Shown: positions 1-5,030 of the stretch, one piece after another
Layout: each line of letters starts with the position of its first letter
Numbering within the stretch: position 1 is the stretch's first letter
DNA from: Pyrinomonadaceae bacterium
GTDB taxonomy: Bacteria > Acidobacteriota > Blastocatellia > Pyrinomonadales > Pyrinomonadaceae
Length of the DNA: 5,720 nucleotides
Direction: 5' to 3'
NCBI GenBank assembly: GCA_013812565.1
Contig: JACCTF010001019.1
Location: 1 to 5,720, forward strand
Notes under the pieces: model-generated
What the model was told of the DNA's origin: nothing
Databases searched by the model: none
The model's input: only the letters and a program-made list of their open reading frames with translations
Made by a program: the position numbers and the translations under genes

Positions 1-490
1 TGGTTCCGCTCGGAGGAGTGCTGCGGCGACCGCTTAGACTTGGTATTTGAGCTTTTTTCATTCATCCCTCCCGAAGCTTCTGACTTCGGTGAGGGTATCA
101 AAGATCGAATTCTCGTTGTAGTACTAAACGCGGCAAAGAATCTTCTCCCGTTGCTCACGTTGTCGTTCGACCAACGCGCGGTTCTACTCGCTTTATTCAT
201 CGGTTATCCCTTGCGGTTTTACGATGTCTTGCACATTTTTCAGTCGGACTTTGCATACTGAAGAGGGGCAATATGAAGCGTCGCCAATAGGCTTTGGTGG
301 GTAACAAAGCGCACGGTGAATGAAATTAACCGATGCTCTTTGTCGCTCGAAAAGTGACGCACGAAGCTGGTGTTCACAGTTCGGGAGTTCCAGAAACTTT
401 CGTAAGCGATTATCTTGTGCTCGATAGCTAGATGCTATGGAGGTTCTACACGAACACTCAGCATCGCTTTATCCATACTGGTTTGCATAC
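1..490. other. Region without a recognisable gene
   Basis: I see no convincing gene here. A plus-strand frame is open from the left edge to a TGA ending at 261 (86 codons, no ATG; the first usable start is TTG at 40). Its translation resembles no family I know. On the minus strand an ATG at 200 opens a frame running off the left edge (about 66 codons, rich in Ser, Arg and Lys, also unrecognised). The two overlap, so at most one could be real. From 262 to 490 only very short frames exist, for example 333 to about 431 plus (about 32 codons). I found no tRNA or other structured RNA by eye. The stretch looks like intergenic or decayed sequence. Confidence 0.5.
66..95. repeat. Imperfect inverted repeat (hairpin)
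   Basis: CCCTCCCGAAG (66-76) pairs with CTTCGG-T-GAGGG (84-95), giving an 11-bp stem with one bulged T at 90 and a 7-nt loop. No U-run follows the stem on either strand, so it does not look like an intrinsic terminator. Its role is unknown, and it could be part of a degraded intergenic repeat. Confidence 0.35.
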
Positions 491-496
491 GAACAG

Positions 497-540
497 TAAA
501 ACAGCGACGCAGCTTATGATGAAGTTGCGTCGCTGTTTTA
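497..540. terminator. Bidirectional intrinsic terminator downstream of dnaN
   Basis: A perfect 15-bp inverted repeat: TAAAACAGCGACGCA (497-511) and TGCGTCGCTGTTTTA (526-540). The 14-nt loop can add four more pairs (512-515 with 522-525, one of them G-U), leaving a 6-nt loop. The GC-rich stem is flanked by A4 on one side and T4 on the other, so it can act as a Rho-independent terminator in either direction. It lies about 140 nt past the dnaN stop and is the obvious end point for dnaN transcripts. The U-tract is short (four), so efficiency may be modest. Confidence 0.75.
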
Positions 541-682
541 TCGAAGTGCGCTGTTTAAAACTTTGATATTGATTTTGCGACTCTAATACCGCGAGTCAGC
601 ATCATCGCTTTAAGTTTAGAAATTTATTGTTAGAGACTTTGGTGGCTTCATACACGGACGCGCTGTCTCCAAAAACCCGTTA
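541..682. other. dnaN 3' flank without gene
   Basis: This is non-coding sequence between the terminator hairpin and the dnaN stop. recF, which often follows dnaN, does not begin here. A small GACTC/GAGTC inverted repeat near 580-600 is too short to interpret. Nothing else is visible. Confidence 0.5.
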
Positions 683-1795
683 TTAGAGGCGCATTGGCAT
701 TACTACATACCTGTAGTCGTAATCGTCTTCAGCCATCGGACGCAGCTGCGTCTGCGAGTTGGAGTCCTTAAACTCTAGAGCGACTTGTCCATTGCCTACG
801 ATGCCCAAAAAATCTTGCAGATACTGCGCGTTGAAACCAATCTGCGTTTCATCTCCGGCATATTCAACTTGAAGCGATTCGCGCGCTTCTCCCTCTTCCG
901 CGGTTTGCGAACTAATTTGCAAAACACCCGGGCCGATGTGAAAGCGGACGGCACGCGAGCGATCATCAGCCATGAGTGCCACGCGCCGCACCGCCTGATT
1001 GAGCAGAGTGCAGTCAATCGTGATCGACTTATCATTCGTCTTCGGCATCACCATCTCGTAGTTAGGAAACTGACCAGCAAGCATACGTGAGACGAGATGA
1101 CGCGGACCAACCTCGAAGTAGATGTGATTAGCGTCGGCTCCTAAGCTGATCTCGCCTTCGTACGAGGTCGTCAATTTCGTTAGCTCCGCGAGCGTCTTGC
1201 GCGGGATCAGTGCGTCGATCCCGTCTCCCCGCGCGCTCTTTCCTAAATCCTGCCGTTCGATGTAAGCCAACCGATGACCATCTGTGGTAACCATCCGCGC
1301 GCCAGATTTGTTAAGTATGAATTTGGCACCCGACAGGGTGTAGCGCGATTCCTCCAACGTAATAGCGAAGATCGTGCGGTCAATAAAAGTTTTGAAGATT
1401 TCGGCGGATAGTTTTACCGGCGTGGATTGAAAACTTGGTACTTCGGGGTAGCTTTCGCGCGCGACACCGGCAATGCGGAAGTTCGAGCGCTCGCATTTGA
1501 CCGTCGCCCAATTATTATCTTCTCCCTTGAACTCAACGGGTGCGTCCGGAAGAAGCCGCGCAATGTCGAAGAGCTTACGTGCTTGAACGCACATCGAACC
1601 CGGAGTGCGTACCTGCGCCTCGGTCTGACAGCGAATAGTTACGTCAAGGTCAGTGCCGGTGATGCTTATTGAGTTTTCCCCGATTGATTCAATTAGGATA
1701 TTGGATAGTACAGGGATCGTATTCTTCTTCTCGACAATCCCTTGAACGAAACCAAGCTCTTTCTGAAGAGCGTTTTTACTGATGCTAAATTCCAT
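683..1795 (-). CDS. dnaN: DNA polymerase III subunit beta (sliding clamp)
   Basis: DnaN is the ring-shaped homodimeric processivity clamp that encircles DNA and tethers DNA polymerase III and other replication and repair proteins. The 370-residue product has the normal family length for three tandem clamp domains (roughly 1-125, 126-250, 251-370). Visible landmarks are KNTIPVLSNILIE (24-36), TDGHRLAYIE (171-180), GQFPNYEMVMP (241-251), FNAQYLQDFL (321-330) and the C-terminal YVVMPMRL (363-370), which matches the E. coli C-terminus as I recall it and lies by the protein-binding cleft. The ATG at 1795 is well supported: CAAAGGAG (1803-1810 on this strand) sits 7 nt upstream. The gene lies downstream of dnaA in the same direction but is separated from it by the 381-bp origin region, so it probably has its own promoter. 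A strong hairpin at 497-540 probably ends its transcript. I see no frameshift or missing core motif. Confidence 0.98.
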   Translation of the reverse strand: MEFSISKNALQKELGFVQGIVEKKNTIPVLSNILIESIGENSISITGTDLDVTIRCQTEAQVRTPGSMCVQARKLFDIARLLPDAPVEFKGEDNNWATVKCERSNFRIAGVARESYPEVPSFQSTPVKLSAEIFKTFIDRTIFAITLEESRYTLSGAKFILNKSGARMVTTDGHRLAYIERQDLGKSARGDGIDALIPRKTLAELTKLTTSYEGEISLGADANHIYFEVGPRHLVSRMLAGQFPNYEMVMPKTNDKSITIDCTLLNQAVRRVALMADDRSRAVRFHIGPGVLQISSQTAEEGEARESLQVEYAGDETQIGFNAQYLQDFLGIVGNGQVALEFKDSNSQTQLRPMAEDDYDYRYVVMPMRL

Positions 1796-1824
1796 TCATA
1801 AACTCCTTTGGTGAGTGAGAAATG

Positions 1825-1852
1825 CTTATGCAATTTGAACCATCTTCCTCAA
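1825..1852 (-). promoter_or_regulatory. Possible sigma-70-type promoter for dnaN
   Basis: On the minus strand, TTGAGG (1847-1852) and CATAAG (1825-1830) are separated by 16 bp. Each matches four of six bases of the -35 and -10 consensus. Transcription would start near 1818, leaving a leader of about 22 nt that includes the dnaN Shine-Dalgarno at 1803-1810. The position fits well but the match is weak, so this is a suggestion only. Confidence 0.3.
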
Positions 1853-1865
1853 TTGACTCTCAACG

Positions 1866-1910
1866 CCTTTTACTATTTCTAATATATAAATAACCTTATA
1901 TATATATCTA
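1866..1910. other. AT-rich DNA unwinding element (DUE)
   Basis: This 45-nt stretch has no G on the plus strand and only a few C. It is dominated by alternating TA (for example 1881-1889 and 1897-1907), which has low melting stability. It directly abuts the TAG triplets and lies between the DnaA boxes and dnaN, where the first strand opening is expected in origins of this layout. Confidence 0.8.
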
Positions 1911-1923
1911 GTAGTAGTAGTAG
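1909..1923 (+). repeat. DnaA-trio array (five TAG triplets)
   Basis: Five consecutive TAG triplets (1909-1911, 1912-1914, 1915-1917, 1918-1920, 1921-1923) lie between the AT-rich element and the first DnaA box, separated from that box by TGCC. DnaA-trios are written 3'-(G/A)AT-5', that is 5'-TA(G/A)-3', and are bound by DnaA as a filament on single-stranded DNA. All five triplets here are the perfect TAG form. On the dnaA-sense strand the array reads CTA repeats going from boxes towards dnaN, as in B. subtilis. Confidence 0.8.
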
Positions 1924-1926
1924 TGC

Positions 1927-1945
1927 CTGTGGAAATGTGGAAAAC
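1927..1945 (+). repeat. 19-bp direct repeat, copy 1 (overlapping tandem DnaA boxes)
   Basis: CTGTGGAAATGTGGAAAAC occurs here and again, exactly, at 2082-2100. It contains TGTGGAAAT and TGTGGAAAA sharing one T, so the box period is 8 bp. This copy is the box pair nearest the trios and would position the DnaA that nucleates strand opening. Confidence 0.85.
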
Positions 1946-2152
1946 CCACTTTACTGTTGTATGTAAACAACTTGTTTTCCACACCCCCTGTGGAAAAGCT
2001 GTGGAAAAAATCGGCCGCTTGTGGAAAATTATGGCTTTAAATGAGGTTTCTCACTTTTCCACAAGGGGTTTCACAGAGGGGCTGTGGAAATGTGGAAAAC
2101 TTTTGGTAAGTAGTGCAAATAAAAGATTAGCCCGAAACAGGCCTGTGGAAAA
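1928..2152. repeat. DnaA-box array (ten boxes)
   Basis: Ten 9-mers of the form TGTGGAAA(A/T) occur in 225 bp. In plus orientation TGTGGAAAA starts at 1936, 1989, 2000, 2020, 2091 and 2144, and TGTGGAAAT starts at 1928 and 2083. In the opposite orientation TTTTCCACA lies at 1975-1983 and 2055-2063. TTTTCCACA fits the relaxed consensus TTWTNCACA; none is the E. coli-type TTATCCACA. Boxes at 1928/1936 and at 2083/2091 overlap by one base. Eight of ten share one orientation, reading away from the trios. This dense array is the DnaA-binding platform of the origin. Confidence 0.9.
2082..2100 (+). repeat. 19-bp direct repeat, copy 2 (overlapping tandem DnaA boxes)
   Basis: An exact second copy of the 19-bp box pair at 1927-1945, offset by 155 bp. 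The flanking bases differ on both sides, so identity ends at the boxes. No trio array or AT-rich element sits beside this copy. It is therefore more likely a binding or spacing site than a second opening site. Confidence 0.85.
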
Positions 2153-2176
2153 CTTTTCATCTTAAAAACAGCTTAA

Positions 2177-3652
2177 CTATTTGCAGAAGCTGGACATAAG
2201 GTCATTAACGATCCTGTGGAAATTTTGATCCTTCACAACCAGGTCTGCAATCTTGTCCACAGAGTGAATTACAGTAGTGTGATGTTTCCCACCAAACCCG
2301 CGTCCGATCTCAGGGAAGCTGTGTTTCGTCAGTTTTTTACACAGATACATTGCTATTTGTCTAGGTACAGCAATGTGACGCGAGTTGTTCTTGGATTGAA
2401 GATCATCAACACGCAGGTGGTAGTGCGTCGCAACTGTTCGTTGAATCTGTTCTATTGTAATTCCAGCGCGTTCATCATCTTCGGCGATATTGCGAATCGC
2501 GTCTTGCGCGAGCATTTTAGTAATTGGAAGTCCGCGCAGAGATGAAATCGCAACCAATCTGACGAGTGAACCTTCAAGCTCACGAATGTTGCTTTTCACT
2601 TTGCCCGCAATGAAAAAAGCTACCTCGTCTGAAAGGGGAACGCCATCAAGATCAGCTTTGCGCTTAAGGATAGCTACTTTAGTTTCAAGATCAGGAGGTT
2701 CGATGTCGGCGATCAGTCCCCACTCAAAACGCGAATGCAACCTTTCTTCGAGCGTTGGTATTTCGCGCGGCGGGCAATCTGAGGTAATGACAATCTGCTT
2801 TTGTCCATCATAGAGCGCATTGAAAGTGTGAAAAAACTCTTCCTGAGTTCGTTCTTTGCCAGCCATAAACTGTATGTCATCGGTTAGAAGCACGTCGATT
2901 GATCGGTACTTCTCGCGAAAAGTTTGCGTCTTGTCGTAACGAATGGCGTTGATCAACTCGTTCATAAACTTTTCAGCTGAAATATATGACAAACGCAGAT
3001 ACTTATTACGCTCTTTAATCGATTGACCGACGGCATGCATCAAATGAGTTTTGCCAAGCCCCACACCCCCATATATATAAAGAGGATTGTAGGTTTTTCC
3101 CGGAGCCTCGGCGACAGCAAGCGCTGCGGCATGAGCAAACTGGTTACAGGAACCTACAACAAAGGTTCCGAATGAGTATTTATGATTGAGTGTGAGTTCT
3201 AAAGGCTCGATGTCAACAAAGGTTGTAGCACCGGGTGAGAGACCATCCGCTTCGGCTGCCTCTAAAAGCGAAAAAAGGCTCGGCGTTCTGTTCTTCCTCT
3301 CGCCAGTGTTGACTTCTTCTTCACTACTGATAAACGATTTAGTTTTGTGCGCTTCCTCGGCTCCAAGCGGTGTGATAGGACTTTCGCCGTCCTCATCATC
3401 AATCGCCCAGTCAACATGGTAAGTTGCCAAGTCTAATTCGTTTAGCGAAGCGTCAAGAACATCTGAGTAATTGGAACTAACCCAATCCTTAACCACCTGA
3501 TTGGGCGCACGCAGATGCAGGACTTGACTTGCCTGGTCGCAACCTTCGAATTGTATGTTGCGAAACCATGTTTCAAAGCTTTGATGGTTAAGTCTTTTCT
3601 CAACTGCTTGAAGAATGTTATTCCACATCTCTTGTCTAATTACAGTGCTCAT
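2177..3652 (-). CDS. dnaA: Chromosomal replication initiator protein DnaA
   Basis: DnaA is the AAA+ ATPase that binds DnaA boxes, melts the origin and helps load the replicative helicase. The 491-residue product has all four domains: domain I (about 1-82, with the [13 protein letters not shown] helix), an acidic linker (about 83-150), the AAA+ core (about 150-370) and the DNA-binding domain IV (about 395-491). Motifs seen are Walker A GGVGLGKT (195-202), Walker B LLTDDIQF (255-262; Thr where Ile is common), sensor I ITSDCPP (289-295), box VII/arginine finger [10 protein letters not shown] (303-312, R308 as finger), sensor II NIRELEG (R357), and the domain IV signature [11 protein letters not shown] (454-464). 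The ATG at 3652 has GGAGAA (3661-3666 on this strand) 8 nt upstream; Met9 is a weaker alternative. Box clusters flank the gene on both sides, suggesting autoregulation as well as origin function. No start-proximal promoter was convincing. Confidence 0.98.
   Translation of the reverse strand: MSTVIRQEMWNNILQAVEKRLNHQSFETWFRNIQFEGCDQASQVLHLRAPNQVVKDWVSSNYSDVLDASLNELDLATYHVDWAIDDEDGESPITPLGAEEAHKTKSFISSEEEVNTGERKNRTPSLFSLLEAAEADGLSPGATTFVDIEPLELTLNHKYSFGTFVVGSCNQFAHAAALAVAEAPGKTYNPLYIYGGVGLGKTHLMHAVGQSIKERNKYLRLSYISAEKFMNELINAIRYDKTQTFREKYRSIDVLLTDDIQFMAGKERTQEEFFHTFNALYDGQKQIVITSDCPPREIPTLEERLHSRFEWGLIADIEPPDLETKVAILKRKADLDGVPLSDEVAFFIAGKVKSNIRELEGSLVRLVAISSLRGLPITKMLAQDAIRNIAEDDERAGITIEQIQRTVATHYHLRVDDLQSKNNSRHIAVPRQIAMYLCKKLTKHSFPEIGRGFGGKHHTTVIHSVDKIADLVVKDQNFHRIVNDLMSSFCK
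2215..2223 (+). other. DnaA box inside the 3' end of dnaA
   Basis: TGTGGAAAT, the same form as the boxes at 1928 and 2083, lies within the last codons of dnaA, 63 nt beyond the last box of the intergenic array. A more degenerate TTGTCCACA follows at 2253-2261. Coding constraint alone could explain either one, so a role in the origin is uncertain. Confidence 0.45.
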
Positions 3653-3813
3653 GGCTCGATTTCTCCGCTATATGGAAATCTATTACATTAAAGGCCGTGT
3701 CTCGAATACATACATAACACTAAACTTACCTGCTAAAGCTATGCTTTGAGGCATCCCTCTAAACGTGTTGTAAATGCACTAACTTGACTTGTTTTGAATT
3801 GATTCGATGAATG

Positions 3814-3849
3814 TTTTCCACAGAGTTTTCCACAGGCTGTGGAAAACTC
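3814..3849. repeat. Upstream DnaA-box cluster with 13-bp inverted repeat
   Basis: Three perfect copies of the local box occur here: TTTTCCACA at 3814-3822 and 3826-3834, and TGTGGAAAA at 3838-3846. The last two form an exact inverted repeat, GAGTTTTCCACAG (3823-3835) and CTGTGGAAAACTC (3837-3849), with one central G. The cluster is about 160-200 nt upstream of the dnaA start. By analogy with other bacteria it could mediate DnaA autorepression or be the second half of a bipartite origin. I saw no trio array or long AT-only element next to it. Confidence 0.8.
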
Positions 3850-3977
3850 TTGCATACCTAAAGTGAAGCTTTAAGTAACCTAAAATCAATCACTTACAAG
3901 TGGTAACGCGTGTAAAAGCGGGCGGAGACTAGCACATTAAAAACGTAAAATGCAAGAGAAATCCACAGCCTCCAAAA

Positions 3978-4004
3978 GCTTCTTAAAGACGTCTTTCAGG
4001 AAGC
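3978..4004. repeat. Imperfect inverted repeat with AAAGACGTCTTT palindrome
   Basis: GCTTC (3978-3982) and GAAGC (4000-4004) flank the 12-bp palindrome AAAGACGTCTTT (3985-3996), and a run of five T follows at 4008-4012. It could be a weak plus-strand terminator or an operator-like dyad. The stem is short and interrupted, so no function is assigned. Confidence 0.25.
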
Positions 4005-4034
4005 AAGTTTTTCCTTGTAATAACCGGAGCTTTC

Positions 4035-4118
4035 ATGGAGATAGAACGATTTTGGAACAGATCTTGGATAATGAAGGAAGTTGGTGTAAAAACATCCACG
4101 CGATGGCGCAAGCCTTAG
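4035..4118 (+). CDS. Possible 27-residue small ORF upstream of rpmH
   Basis: The frame begins ATG at 4035, is preceded by GGAG (4026-4029) with a 5-nt spacer, and ends TAG at 4116-4118. The predicted peptide starts MEIERFWNRSW and ends STRWRKP. It is basic, has four Trp residues, no membrane segment, and matches no family I recognise. It ends about 30 nt before the putative rpmH -35 box, so it need not be co-transcribed with rpmH. A 27-codon frame can easily arise by chance. The ribosome-binding site is the only positive evidence. Confidence 0.2.
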   Translation: MEIERFWNRSWIMKEVGVKTSTRWRKP

Positions 4119-4147
4119 CAACTCACTAAACTCAATAGTCGCCCTTC

Positions 4148-4177
4148 TTGACAGGAATAGCCTTGCCTGTTTAGTCT
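4148..4177 (+). promoter_or_regulatory. Possible promoter of the rpmH operon
   Basis: A perfect -35 hexamer TTGACA (4148-4153) is followed after 18 bp by TAGTCT (4172-4177), which matches only three of six -10 bases; a TG lies just upstream (4168-4169). Transcription from about 4184 would give a leader of roughly 27 nt to rpmH. The location is right and the -35 is strong, but the -10 is poor. Confidence 0.4.
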
Positions 4178-4190
4178 AACTACTTTCGGC

Positions 4191-4197
4191 AGAGGAG
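4191..4197 (+). promoter_or_regulatory. Shine-Dalgarno upstream of rpmH / extended rnpA
   Basis: AGAGGAG is the only good ribosome-binding sequence ahead of the operon. It is 3 nt from the ATG at 4201 (rnpA frame) and 13 nt from the rpmH ATG at 4211, so neither spacing is ideal. It could serve both starts, as the shared site does in Thermus rpmH/rnpA. Confidence 0.6.
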
Positions 4198-4210
4198 AAG
4201 ATGATCAATC

Positions 4211-4357
4211 ATGGCAAAACGTACTTTCCAACCGAACAATCGGCGTCGTGCCAAAACGCACGGGTTCCGCCTTCGCATGTCAACGAAAAGCGGCCAATTG
4301 GTGCTGAAAAGGCGGCGAGCAAAGGGGCGCAAGCGACTCACCCCGACCCATTATTGA
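4211..4357 (+). CDS. rpmH: 50S ribosomal protein L34
   Basis: L34 (bL34) is a small, very basic protein of the large ribosomal subunit that binds 23S rRNA. The 48-residue product begins [20 protein letters not shown] and continues through [16 protein letters not shown], matching the conserved family pattern KRTFQP-N/S-RRA-HGFR-RM-T--G---L--RR-KGRK-L almost throughout. Length is normal for the family. The start is certain because a TGA at 4202-4204 is in frame just upstream. It is the first gene of the rpmH-rnpA-yidD-yidC run and is divergent from dnaA. The gene is too short to show up in a simple ORF scan and lies entirely within an open frame continuous with rnpA (see findings). Confidence 0.97.
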   Translation: MAKRTFQPNNRRRAKTHGFRLRMSTKSGQLVLKRRRAKGRKRLTPTHY

Positions 4358-4359
4358 AA

Positions 4360-4367
4360 GGGGAGGA
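4360..4367 (+). promoter_or_regulatory. Shine-Dalgarno-like site before the internal rnpA ATG
   Basis: GGGGAGGA starts 2 nt after the rpmH stop, and its GGAGG core ends 17 nt before the ATG at 4384. No ATG, GTG or TTG in the rnpA frame lies closer to it. The spacing is longer than usual, which leaves the rnpA start uncertain. Confidence 0.45.
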
Positions 4368-4383
4368 ACCACTTAACAAAGGG

Positions 4384-4755
4384 ATGCGATTGCGGGATTC
4401 ATCTGAATTTCGCACGGTTTATGACCATGGTAAGCGGTATGATGGCAATCTTATGACCGTTTTCGTTTATCCAAATACTCTAGGGCGTCATAGATTCGGC
4501 ATCACTGCCTCACGCAAAACAGCGTCTTCTGCTGTTCAACGTAACCGTATGAAACGTTTGTTGCGCGAAAGTTTTCGGCTTAGCCGCTTCCAATTAGCTG
4601 AATTATGCGTGCATTACGACTGGGTACTTAATGCGAAGCGTTCATTGCTCAAGGTGAAGCTTATCGCTCCCTTGCAGAATTTCCAGGGCGTTGTCGCTCG
4701 CGTCGCAGACGAAGAACCTCATGCCATTGGAGGGGAGAAGCAGCAACACTCGTGA
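4384..4755 (+). CDS. rnpA: Ribonuclease P protein component
   Basis: RnpA is the small basic protein that assists the RNase P RNA in removing 5' leaders from precursor tRNAs. From the ATG at 4384 the product is 123 residues, the usual family length, and begins [19 protein letters not shown], which aligns with the conserved N-terminal L--S-F--VF--G pattern. FGITASRK (38-45) is followed by the hallmark RNR helix [13 protein letters not shown] (53-65), and DWVLNAK (79-85) matches the conserved D-V-(I/V)A-(R/K) strand. The frame is also open upstream through rpmH to an ATG at 4201 (184 residues in total), so the true start is ambiguous; I chose 4384 because the core aligns there. The TGA stop overlaps the yidD GTG (GTGA, 4752-4755), implying translational coupling. 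Confidence 0.93.
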   Translation: MRLRDSSEFRTVYDHGKRYDGNLMTVFVYPNTLGRHRFGITASRKTASSAVQRNRMKRLLRESFRLSRFQLAELCVHYDWVLNAKRSLLKVKLIAPLQNFQGVVARVADEEPHAIGGEKQQHS

Positions 4756-4961
4756 GATTCATCTTTGTCAATATATTGGCTATTTACAGAGCCTTTGTTT
4801 CTCCTCTGCTTCCTCCTTCGTGTCGCTTTGTTCCAACTTGCTCAGAGTACGCGTGTGAAGCTATCAATCGCTATGGATCTCTGCGCGGAAGCTGGATGAG
4901 CCTTCGTCGCCTTTCACGTTGCCACCCCTTTCACCCCGGCGGTTACGATCCGGTCAGATAG
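4752..4961 (+). CDS. yidD: Membrane protein insertion efficiency factor YidD
   Basis: YidD is a small peripheral inner-membrane protein linked to YidC-dependent membrane protein insertion. The 69-residue product has an amphipathic/hydrophobic N-terminus (residues 3-21), then the family core [16 protein letters not shown] (23-38), the basic stretch around LRRLSR (51-56), and [12 protein letters not shown] (57-68). The conserved Cys residues 24, 30 and 57 are present. The start is GTG, overlapping the rnpA stop by 4 nt, and GGAGGGGAG (4729-4737) lies about 14 nt upstream. The length is at the short end for the family but the core is intact. It sits directly before yidC, as in most bacteria. Confidence 0.95.
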   Translation: MRFIFVNILAIYRAFVSPLLPPSCRFVPTCSEYACEAINRYGSLRGSWMSLRRLSRCHPFHPGGYDPVR

Positions 4962-5030
4962 ATAGAGACAGCAAATACAAGGCGAATATCGCTAATCTAA
5001 TCCCGAGCTTTTCCCGTAATCTTAGTTAAC

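Larger units (their letters stand above)
1866..2152. other. oriC: Chromosomal replication origin (oriC) between dnaA and dnaN
   Basis: The gap between dnaN and dnaA holds every element expected of a bacterial origin. Read from the dnaN side these are a G-free AT-rich stretch (1866-1910), five TAG triplets (1909-1923), a TGCC spacer, and ten DnaA-box-like 9-mers between 1928 and 2152. An eleventh box (2215-2223) lies inside the 3' end of dnaA. The order box - short spacer - trio - AT-rich DNA - dnaN, and the polarity of the triplets, match the basal unwinding module described for Bacillus subtilis. Initiator DnaA would bind the boxes, extend onto a single strand at the trios and open the AT-rich element for helicase loading. 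The assignment rests on sequence pattern and gene context; no skew calculation was made. Confidence 0.92.
3653..4210. other. Divergent dnaA-rpmH intergenic region
   Basis: This 558-bp gap separates the divergent dnaA and rpmH genes and must hold both promoters. It contains three DnaA boxes and an inverted repeat (3814-3849), a palindrome AAAGACGTCTTT (3985-3996) inside an imperfect inverted repeat (3978-4004), a 27-codon ORF with a reasonable ribosome site (4035-4118), and a possible rpmH promoter (4148-4177). I found no convincing -35/-10 pair for dnaA and no tRNA or known structured RNA. Confidence 0.6.

Noticed and set aside
1..200. Minus-strand frame from an ATG at 200 running off the left edge (about 66 codons)
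   Set aside because: Low-complexity Ser/Arg/Lys-rich translation, weak ribosome site, no family resemblance, and it overlaps the open plus frame.
40..261. Plus-strand open frame of 73 codons from a TTG start
   Set aside because: No ATG start, no recognisable family, no clear ribosome site, and it overlaps an equally open minus-strand frame. It may reflect a degraded intergenic repeat. Its upstream part runs off the window, so a real gene tail cannot be excluded.
785..1090. Open frames antisense to or overlapping dnaN (also 796-1035 and 1427-1672)
   Set aside because: They are shadows of a clear, full-length dnaN with no independent ribosome site or family match.
1923..2165. 80-codon plus-strand open frame across the dnaA-dnaN gap
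   Set aside because: It is made of repeated DnaA boxes read as codons. The periodic TGTGGAAAA explains the repeated motifs in its translation.
2216..3422. Open plus-strand frames antisense to dnaA (2216-2545, 2490-2813, 3186-3422)
   Set aside because: They lie opposite an intact dnaA and have no recognisable product.
3679..3735. A dnaA promoter such as TTAGCA-18-TATGTA on the minus strand
   Set aside because: Several equally weak pairs can be drawn in this AT-rich stretch and none stands out.
3959..3967. AAATCCACA as an extra DnaA box upstream of dnaA
   Set aside because: It has two mismatches to TTATCCACA and does not match the TTTTCCACA form used everywhere else in the window.
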